A stretch of 64,000 nt of DNA from Hybos culiciformis. Its lineage: Eukaryota > Arthropoda > Insecta > Diptera > Hybotidae. The notes below the pieces were generated by a model, which saw only the letters and a program-made list of their open reading frames with translations, ran no database searches and was not told where the DNA came from. Positions 33,230-43,682 of this stretch are shown here, piece after piece; position 1 is the first letter of the stretch; each line of letters starts with the position of its first letter. The stretch covers positions 86,012,930 through 86,076,929 of the forward strand of contig OZ023273.1 of assembly GCA_964007475.1 (NCBI GenBank), read 5' to 3'. Both the position numbers and the translations under genes were made by a program.

Positions 33230-36200
33230 GTCAGGAAACTGGCATCCATGTAGAGCATTACTAGATTCGGCTAGTGACGCTAATTTCATTTCTGAAGAAC
33301 TTTGTCAGAAATTTTCATTTGATACCAAAAAGGGTTCAAAATCCACGTTGACTACGTTAAATGATACAAGGACTATGTTGTCTAATATGGTTAATTTAAA
33401 TATAAAGTCAGCACATACAACTTTCAAGAAAAATATTACCTGTTCTCTGGTGACAACAATTGTTAACCGATTACCATCTGTAGATTTAGACATTTCGAGA
33501 TGGTCGTTCCCTCCAAAGGTTATGTTGGCCGATCCCAAGTGCGGTACTTCACAACAAATAGATATATTGTTAGGAAACGAATTGTTCTTCGAAATTATTA
33601 AACCCAAACAGATCCATCTGCCAAATATTCCATTATTACAAGATTCAGTCTTTGGTTACTTAGTAGTAGGTCCATATGAACGTAATAATTCAATGTCATT
33701 TTGCAACAAAGTTGAAGTAAATGATCCAAATATAAATTTAACAAACGCCATTTTTAAATTTTGGGAACTTGAGTCGTTTCCGGATCAAAAATTCCTATCC
33801 GAAGATGAAAAATCATGCGAACAATATTTTATGAAAACGCATCGAAGAGATGCTGACGGTAGATACATTGTTTCAATGCCATTGACAAGTCAGGTAAAAG
33901 AGTTAGGTGATTCCAAAAGTCAAGCTCTTCAAAGATTCCTAAGGTTGGAAAAAAGATTATACTCCGATCCAATATTTAAAGAACAATATTTTGCTTTTAT
34001 CGACGAATATATATCCCTTAACCATATGAAAAAGATTGAAAATCCAATAAATGATAATCCGAATTTTTATTTACCTCACCATGGAGTCTTAAAACCATCT
34101 AGTTCCACGACAAAATTACGCGTTGTTTTTGATGCTTCAGCAAAGTCTTCGTCTAATGTTTCCTTAAATGATAGTATGTTAATAGGTCCATCCGTACAAC
34201 AAAATTTGTTTGATATAATTCTACGTTTTCGAAAACATCCTATAGTTTTCACTTCTGACATAGCAAAAATGTATCGGCAAATTAAGGTCGAAACAAACCA
34301 AACCAAATTTCAACGCATTTTATGGCGTTTTAATTCAAACCAACCAATTGATACATATGAACTGCAAACGGTAACGTGCGGAACCGCTTCAGCACCGTAC
34401 TTAGCGACCCGAACTTTAAAACAATTAACTGAAGATGAAAAAGTTAAGTTTCCTTTAACGTCAGAAGTCGCGAGTAAAGATTTTTACATAGATGACGTCC
34501 TGACAGGTGCACAGACACTTAAGGAGGGTCTTAAATTGCAAAATGAAATGATTGAGCTTCTAGCTTTAGGAGGGTTCAAACTTCACAAATGGTGCTCAAA
34601 TTCTGAACAATTGTTAAAAAATATTCCAAAATCAGATAGGGAAATTTTACACACAGATCAATTTAGTTCACAGGAATCCATGAAAACATTAGGGTTATTA
34701 TGGAAACCTAAACAAGACCTGTTTTATTTTAATATCCAACCTATAAATGAAAACCAAATTTTAACTAAAAGATCCATCCTTTCTGACATTGCTAAAATTT
34801 ATGATCCATTAGGACTTTTGTCTCCAATAACTATTTCTGCCAAAATTCTCATCCAATCAACTTGGAAAATTCAATGTGATTGGGATGACGAAATACCATT
34901 ACAATTGTCAGATTCGTGGAATCAATTTCGTACCCAATTACCGAGTATTAAAGAAATTAACATAAATCGAGGTATAATTCCAATCGACCCAATCCGCATT
35001 GAGCTGCACGGTTTTTGCGATGCATCTGAAAGAGCATATTTTGCATGTATATTCCCGAAATGTCTCGATGAAACTAAGAAAATTCATGTGAACTTGGTAT
35101 GTAGCAAAACAAGAGTTGCTTCATTAAAAGTTGTGCCATTTCCTAGATTAGAATTATGTGCGGCGTTATTACTTTCCAGACTTATGGGTTCGGTTGTAAG
35201 GTCATTAGAACTAAAATTAGATAAAATAGTTTTATGGTCTGATTCCACAGTTACTCTGCAATGGTTAAAAATTTCACCACATAAATTAAAAACTTTCATT
35301 GCAAATCGTGTAAATGAAATCCAAGAGTTTCCAAATTAGAAAATTTTGACATTTTTAACAAATATAGTTCATTAGACAAACTTTGTCGTATTATTGCATT
35401 ATGTTTCCGATTTTTTACCAATTTAAAAGATAGCTCAAGTAAAAATGTAGATTTTTTATCAGTTTCCGAGATAGATAACGCTTTGATCAAATTAGTAAAA
35501 CTTGTTCAAATTTCCAAATTTAATAGTGAAATAAATTATTTCATTTTAAATAAGCCACTTCCAAATAATAGTAAATTAAAAGGCTTAAATCCATTCCTTG
35601 ATGATTACCAAATGTTAAGAGTGGGTGGACGATTAGCTCATTCTGACTACGAATATGATGTTAAACATCAGTTATTGTTGCCATATGATCACCCATTCAC
35701 TGAATTAGTATTTTGGAACGAACATCGTAAAAATTTCCATTGTGGTCCACAATTGCTTCTGTCAATAGTTAGGCAAAGATTTTGGCCGATTAAGGGTAAA
35801 TTTTTGGCGAAAAAGATTGTCAGAAAATGTGTGACATGCTTTAAAATGAAACCAAAATGCTCCCAACAAATTATGGGTCAATTGCCAGCCGAACGAACCT
35901 CACCGAGTAAACCATTTAGCACAACAGGTGTTGACCTGTGTGGTCCATTTTATATTAAAAATAAATTCCATCGAAAAAGCCCTTTATTTAAGGTTTATGT
36001 AGCTACCTTTATTTGCTTTGTGACCAAGGCAATTCATTTGGAAATTGTGTCAGATCTCACTTCTGAATCATTTCTTGCTTGCTTGAAACGATTTTTGTAT
36101 CGCCGTGGGAAATGTGTTACCTTGTAGTCAGATAATGCCACAAATTTTGTGGGGTGCAATAATGACCTAAAAAATCAAAAATTATTTTTAGGTAAACAAA

Positions 36201-36821
36201 ATTTAGATGAACAAATTATAAATTATTGTGCAATGAACCAAATAGATTGGAAATTCATACCCCCAACGCTCCTAACTTCGGAGGGCTATGGGAGTCCTCA
36301 GTTAAATCATTAAAGTTTCATTTAAAGCGAGTAACCTGCAATCAAGTTTTGTACTATGAAGAGTTGAACACCTTAATTATTCAAATAGAGGGAATACTTA
36401 ATTCACGTCCGTTGTCCATTATGTCCTCTGATCCTTCAGATCCAGAACCATTAACTCCAGCTCACTTTCTGACTGGAGGAAAGATTTTAGCTCCACCGGA
36501 AAGATTATACGATAATATACCTTCCAATCGATTAAAGGCTTGGAAAAGAATTGAACAATTGACTCAGTCTTTCTGGAAGAGATTTTCTATTGAGTATGTA
36601 CATACGTTGCAAGAACGTCATAAGTGGAAGATAATCTAAAATCAGGTGATATCGTCTTGATATCTACCGAATCCAGTCAACCAACTCATTGGTTAATGGG
36701 TAAAATTTTACATGCCATTCCTGGCAAAGACGGCAAATGTCGAGTGTTTGATATAAGAACTCAACGGGGTAATTTCCGGAGACCAATCTCCAAGGTTTGC
36801 AAATTGCCAATTGACAATTAA
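33205..36821 (+). pseudogene. BEL-B pol: protease, RT, RNase H, integrase
   Basis: The pol frame is +1 to gag at the junction. Protease: ALLDSASDANFIS (D-S-A instead of D-S-G). RT: VVFDASAKSSSNV, FTSDIAKMYRQI, YELQTVTCGTASAPYLA, DFYIDDVLTGAQ. RNase H: GFCDASERAYFACIF, FPRLELCAALL, LWSDSTVTLQWL. The frame stops at 35339. The NPAD..SRG segment expected next is absent, so sequence is deleted. Integrase (35483-36127): LRVGGRLAHSDYEYD, CVTCFKMK, TTGVDLCGPF. A TAG at 36125-36127 sits one codon before SDNATNF. After a C-run shift near 36250, NFGGLWESSVKSLK (E) and LNSRPLS follow, and after another near 36620 the tail GDIVLISTESSQPTHW ends at 36821. Confidence 0.92.
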
Positions 36822-36917
36822 ACATGTTTCACATAACTTACCATTATTTGTTTGACGATTGTAAACAATTGTCACTAATTCATGATTTGAAATGCGAGCC
36901 TTTCAAGCGGGCCGGGA

Positions 36918-37516
36918 TGTTCGAGTTCATTTTATTATTAGTCATAAGTTTTAGTTTGCCGGGTAATTTCCTGGTGAAATATTTCCTTAGTTAAAATTAA
37001 AATGTGACGGGTCTATTACTGGTAATAGATTCCACTTACAGAAGAAAGTGCAGTTAACAAGTTTTTGTTTTTTGTCAATACAAAGGCATAATCGAAGTCT
37101 AACGGGTTTTGCTTATTTACTTTTCCCTTGTTTTTAAGTTGACGCAACGCATACGTGCAAATCAATTTGTCTATTTTGCTTTATGCACAATTTTTTCCTA
37201 TTCGCTACGCTGTGGTGAAAAGTGAAGTATATACAAATACTAATGTATTTTATTATGTAAATAATATTTTATAGATTTAAGAATTTTTGTGAAATCAAAA
37301 TTTTTAGTTATTATCAGACAGTCAAATCAAGAGGAGCAAATAATAAAATATTCATATACAGTCCACTACACACCAATTCCGTATGAAGAATTCTTCCCAC
37401 GGAATTTAAGTTCAGGTACACGATTGAGGTTATCCTTTCCAAAAAAAAAAAAAAAAAACCAGCTTTAATCCATGCATGGTCCTTAGAGTTTGGACAAAAA
37501 ATCAGCATTCAAAACA
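36918..37516 (+). repeat. BEL-B 3' LTR
   Basis: 599 bp; matches the 5' LTR except one substitution. Preceded by a purine-rich tract. Confidence 0.95.
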
Positions 37517-37536
37517 CTGCTGTTGTTCTTGCATTG

Positions 37537-38136
37537 TAATTTATATATTTGTTGTTTTATTTGTTGTTTTATTTATTAATGTATTTGTTATTTTATAGAA
37601 TTATTTCTTTATTTATTTTATGTTTTATGTTAGGTTTTAAGGAAAGTTTCATCCCTTTTATTTTTTGTTCTAAATGTCTTTTTTTTCTCTTTTTTTCATT
37701 TTTTTTTCTCTTTTCTTTTTACTTTTTACTTTTTCCCAAAAAATAACTTTCTCTTTCTTTACTCGCTACTTTTTTCGAAAAAAAAAATTTTCAGTTTTTT
37801 AATTTAATTTTTTTTTTTTTATATATTTTTATGTAATAGTCTGATTTTATGTAATAGTCTGATTTAACTACTTTTTAGTAGTTAAATATTTTTAGTTCTT
37901 TTTTGAATTTTGTTTTGGGGTTTTTTTTTTTTTTTTAAATAAAATTTTATTTAAAAAAAAAAAGAATTTCTTATCATCACATCATATTTACATCACCTTA
38001 ATTTTATTTTAACTATTTTTTACTAAAGTACAGTATTATGTCAATTTAAAAAAAACATATTTTTAATTAAGAAGGATAATTGTTTTATTTGATTTTTTTT
38101 TTTTTTTTATTATAGTATTTTCATTTGTTTTTTAGG
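37537..38136. other. Low-complexity AT-rich stretch
   Basis: Dominated by T-runs, tttatt simple sequence and A-runs. No gene seen. Confidence 0.5.
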
Positions 38137-41100
38137 TTTATAATTAGACTGCGGATTTATATGCAATTTTTTGTTTTCAGGTTAAAAAAGGAATATACTT
38201 TCAATATCGTCTTCTAATAATTAGTAAAAGAAATTTTCGTTAACATATCGAAATATGCATTTTTTATGCAAAATTTATGCAAGTGCATATGCAGCAAATA
38301 TGCACAAAATTTGCAAATATATGCAAACACATGCAAAATATGCAGAAAATTTCATTAGAGAAAAAAACAATTATTGAAAAAAAAATTATTATTTCGCACT
38401 AAAATTAGTTATTCAATTGATAAAAATATTCAATTATAATTCAAATCCATTGAAATTGATGCTGCTAAAACAATTCCTTTAAAGTAATACCGTTTCCAAA
38501 AACGTTTTAGTTTCTATTAAAACAAATAAGACCGATTCAAAAACATTAAAAAACAATTTTGTAAATTTTTTGATTAATTTTTTGGTAACTGAAAAACTTA
38601 CCAAATAATTCACTTTCACGACAAAAGAACTACAAATTTTTCTAAGTTACATTTAACATTTTCACAAAACTTTTCACAAATTTAATAAAAAATATCGCCA
38701 GAACACATCAAAAATTGTTACCTTTTCGAAGAAATATTGACTACTACAAGCAACAACAACAAAATTTCAAAACCAGACTTCAAAATTTAAAAACAAATCA
38801 ATGCAAATTTTAGTAAATTTTTTTCAGCGAATCCCTTTTTTATCGTCGATTTCGCGCATTATTTTTGATAGTGTGTTTTAAAATTCGGTAGGAAGTACTA
38901 TGCCGTAATCAGCGGCGGACTGGCACAAAAATTCTGCCCGGGCATTTCAAAAGGAACTAGGCTAGCGAGAAGAGAAAAATTTGTAAATGAAAAAATGCCC
39001 AAGAACAGTAAATAATAAACTATATTTAAATTCCAAAAAAAAACAATTCAAATAATTTTACTTTATAATGTAAGAGCCCGTGAACCCCAGACCTTCGTTA
39101 TTTTATAAAAGCTGAAAGTTTGTCAGCGCATGCTTCCAACACAGGTAAGAACGATGTGCCATTATGAAGTTTGGGTTATCGTGGCTTTGGTAGGTAGACG
39201 GTACTAAAGATGTGTAAAATACCGATCTAAATTCGTTAAATAATAAAGTGTGATTTTTTGGTATCACCTTCAGGATATTATTAAAAATCACGTCTTTCAT
39301 TGCCAGACACTTAACATAGTGGCAACCCCTTGCCAGACACCCTCAATGTTCATGAAATTATAATTCTACTTACGTTATAGTATAAACGCTGTTTTTTATA
39401 TATAATACTTGGGTAATAATTAGATGATGTTTCCTCATTAGCCAGACATTTTTGATAGTTCCAACCCCTTGCCAGACAAGCATATAGGGTCCGTTGGAGT
39501 CAGCGCGAGGCAGTACATATATGCGTGGGTGCGAGTGAGATAGCAAGTTAGTTAGGTCTATCGCTATCCTTCACTGCGCATGTATTGTTTAGTACTTAGT
39601 ACATGTTTACATCAGCTAAAATAATTCTATATGCTATCTTCAAGTATTATTAATTTTATATTCATTATTAATTAACAACATATAATATTTTGAATATATA
39701 CAGACTATAAAGTAAATAGATTGATGACATTAGAGATTATTATTTTAGAGATTATTATTTAGTGTATTAGAGATTATTATTTAGTGTATAAAAGACAATA
39801 TTATTTTATTCATCATCATCATTGTGATCAATATTGTCATTTTCTTCGTCACTGTTACTCCATTCGATGTCGTGGTCTTCTTCTTTGTCAGTTACTGTAA
39901 AAATGTGAAAAAGTTAATGGGATTGAAAGTATTAAAAAATAATGTATAATGGAAGCAGTATTTATACCTGAGACAGTTTTCAGTGATTCTCTGACGAAAT
40001 TTGGCAACTTATCCCCTTCGAACCATTTAAAATAGTACTGATTATTTTCGAGAACCCAACCATTATTCTCCGGTTTATAAATTGTTGGGATTTGCTGATT
40101 TGCATAATTCCAAATGCTAGACACATAGTTGGCTCGCAGAAATTGTTGCAGCAGTTCGGATTTACACGGTGGCAGACTGCTAGCATCAAATTTTCTTAGC
40201 TTTTTACGGCTAAACGCTTCATTAATATCTGCCACCTGATACGTATTAATGAATAGTTGAAGCCGTGCTGCATCAACATCAATTATACCTCACATATAAA
40301 CTGTTGAATAATATCAAAAGTGCTTTGTTGTTCATTATTATTTTCAACTAATTCGTGTTTACCGAATTTAATGAACGCTTTTTGATACTCTTCCGTTTTT
40401 TTTAATATTTTAAAAGGCCTCAACTTTCCTTTTCGGAAAAATGCGGGATTATAATCACAACCTGTGATTGCATGGAATCCTGGTAAGCTCTTGCAAAAAG
40501 ATTTTCCTAACTTTATGTATATTTTTGTGAGGTCTACATATCTCAAGTTGTTCCCAGTTCCTATCAGCATCCAAATAAGTGAATCATTTTGTAGATGGTC
40601 CATATGACCAAGCATGATAGCTGCAATGTCAGTGTCGACACTTCTGATCACAATATTCACTTGATTTGGAATACTGCACGCATGATAGACTATTTTGGTA
40701 TCAGCCTCTTCATGTTCTGGACATGATAACTCTTCTACAACTCTTCTTACTACATTGTTAGAAGCATTAACAACAAAAGAATGGCACTGTTTAGAATTTA
40801 TGTGAATAGTTTTCTTTCCAATAAAAGGTATTATTTCATCACTGGCCCAATGAAAAATGAAAAAATCCACCAGGGCTTGTTTAAAATTTGAATTTCTCAA
40901 TTCTTTCGAAAAATCAGTCGGGCGGGTTTGATCAGGTCCAGTTATGGTGTAGCTCAATTGTGCTGATTCTAATCGCTGAGAATGTTCATAATCTTTGATT
41001 GATGGAGTCAGGTATTGATCAAAAATAACGTCAATTCTTAGCGCTTGGAATTTGGTGACCATTTGCAACATTTTCTTAGAAATGCCTCCAAACTTGTTTG

Positions 41101-42710
41101 GAACATTTTTCATGGTGTGTAATAAAAAAAACCCATCAATTATTACGACATCTACAATAGGTGGTGGCTGATGCTGGACCTCCTTCTCCAAACACTTCAT
41201 TAAGGCAGATTTATCCGTCTTACAAATAGTACCATTTAAATGACACATAGATAAAGGTACGTTGGTGATTGGGTATGACAAAATTTTTGAGATATCCACA
41301 TTGTAATCCATCGAGATCCCCAGCATACGGCCAAACAAATCTCGTTGAATTTTTACCTCTTCAATTGCACCACCGATTTTAATTTTCTTCTTTTTTTCCA
41401 AATCTTTTGAAAAATTATTAAGAACTGTCTTTTTAATAGATTTTTCAAATCGACTAATGTCCTTATGACATTCAGAAATAAGCGTATTCCGAAGACAATC
41501 ACCATTCTTTTCAATATTAAGAAGAAATGACTATACCAGTTCCGAAGCAGCTTTACCAGATGAAATGTTGATTAAATGATCTTTTGGTACTTCTGAGCTG
41601 AAGGGATTAATAAACTGTTCAAATGCTTCAATAAATTTTTTTAGTTGTTTACTATTTTTCTGAATATTGTGCTGGTTCAAATCCGAAGAAACATCTTGGT
41701 GAGTTTGTAGTCCCAATTCTTGGTAAACGTAACTAATTACTGTAGATCTTACATCATGGTTTCGAGCCCACCGTTGACGGGCTGAAATTGAATTAGTAAA
41801 GTGTATAACACCTGTAAGTCTTCGTGCAGCATCTGCATTGATAGTTTGCTCTAAAACCAGATCAATGGGTTGCTTAGTTGTCCTTTTAATACCGAAGTAG
41901 CCCTGCTGAAATCCTTCAAATAAATCAGGATGGGTTTCTGCTACGTTCATCAAGTTATCAGCATATTTCACGGCCCACCGAGAATAATTCTGTTGATTAC
42001 AGATAAAAAATAAATTTGTCATTTTAGGTAAAACTGACTTGAAAAGTTCGAAGTCTCCAACACGTATGCTTCGTGATAGTTGTAGGTAATGATTAATGAG
42101 ATTAATATAAATTACATAAAATTGTTGAGTCTTTCCATACTCTCCATTGAGACTTCGTTGTTTATAAATACAAAAATTATTGATCAATTCTTTCAGCTCT
42201 TCATGTTCTATGTTGAATGATGATATTTTACAATTTTGTAGTCTGTGAAGTTCTTCAATCATATCATGTGTTACTGACGTGTTACTCATTTCCAAAAAAG
42301 ATTTAAAATGTAATATTTCTAATCCTAATGCCACCAAAGGGTGCAGTCTTTTGCAGCGATTGAAATGTTTGCCGTCAAGAAATCCATTCACTGAACCATT
42401 CGCCAATAATCCACTTTCCACCATTACATTTGTCAGTCCACACTCACTGATCACCTTACCAACTGCCTTGAAATAAGCCATCATGATGTGAAACGGCCCT
42501 AAATGTATAAATAAATTATCATATGTAGGTTTTTCCGTTGCTTGTATTTGTAGAGCGACTTTGGCTATCGCCAAGTCATATGTTACTTGAATGGATGATT
42601 GATTTAACTCTTCAGCAATTTTCTTACATTGTTGCATGGTTTCCAAAACTACAGAATTACTTGTTGGTGAAGCATTTATCGGAGTCAAATAAGATATGCG
42701 TTATTGCCGC

Positions 42711-42772
42711 ATTGCAAATTACTTATCATTTTTGGTCGTTAATTGCAAATTACTTATCATTTTTGGTTTTTT
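42711..42772. repeat. 31-bp tandem duplication in the Academ-like gene
   Basis: attgcaaattacttatcatt... repeats at 42711 and 42742. It shifts the frame between the pieces ending at 42719 and starting at 42688. Confidence 0.88.
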
Positions 42773-43635
42773 TGGATAAGGAATTTCTTCTGAAGCTATT
42801 GCCTCAAAAGTTCTTCTTCTTCTTTTCCTATTCTGTGGTGAATTGTCTCTATTAGTGGGAACTGGTGCCTCGAATATTTCAGATTCTTCAGATGTATTTA
42901 AGTCGATGTTCTGATAAATGATTCCGACGGTATCATGTAAAGTGTCCTTCCCACTAGTAGTTTCAACGAAACGGTCAAAATTATCATAAGCCAATCCAGT
43001 ACAAAGTTCAGGTGTTTTTTTAATTTTTTCAGGGCATAAACTTGACTTTTCAATGGAAGCATAGGTGGTTTCTGTTTCAAGTTCTTCGACACTTTGATAG
43101 CTGATACAATGACCATATCTGTTGACTATATCTATAATTTTTCTGCTACTACTTAAACTCTTCAGAGTCATACCCAGCATAATATGCTGAGACGTCTTGA
43201 TTTGACCATTATGGATTGCATAAATAATATCTTGACTGTAAGACCGTACTTGACGAACACATTTTAAGCTACTTTTTCGTTTCTGTCTAGAACCACCTAT
43301 GAGAGTAGAATAAAAATCAAATAATTCTTGCGGTATAGAAGCTTCACCTGCAATTAAATGCTGTGCGGAAAGATTTTTAGATGGCAATTTATTCTTGTCC
43401 ATTGTCAAAATAGTTTTTCGTAAGATTAATGCCGCTTTTTGTAAAATATTTTCAGATTTTAAGTTGTCCAATACTGCTTAGTTGTCCAATCGTCTTCATA
43501 TAATTGGGTGCTATTATTTTTTTATTCCGGATTGTAAAGAATTTAACATCTTTAGAAAACTTCTTACCAATTTTTTCTTCTAGGTGGTTTGCAGTAAAAG
43601 TAGCATTCATTTCAATGGAATTCTCTGCATAAATT

Positions 43636-43682
43636 CTATATATATATATATATAATATATATATATAATATATTGTATATAA
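43636..43682. repeat. (TA)n microsatellite inside the Academ-like reading frame
   Basis: tatatatata/atatataata runs add an Ile/Tyr-only stretch of about 15 residues to the protein without breaking the frame. Confidence 0.85.

Larger units (their letters stand above)
30523..37516 (+). mobile_element. Young BEL/Pao retrotransposon (BEL-B), complete with LTRs and TSD
   Basis: 599-bp LTRs (30523-31121, 36918-37516) differ at one visible site (tta/ttt near the 3' end). CTGCT flanks both ends (30518-30522, 37517-37521). Order: 5' LTR, putative PBS, tandem-repeat leader, gag, protease, RT, RNase H, integrase, purine-rich tract (aagcgggccggga), 3' LTR. Despite near-identical LTRs the coding region has at least five frameshifts or stops and a deletion after RNase H. 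Confidence 0.93.

Noticed and set aside
40283..42688. Host DNA-repair nuclease gene
   Set aside because: The XPG-like frame lies between 577-bp terminal inverted repeats together with its zinc-finger and core exons, so it belongs to the transposon.
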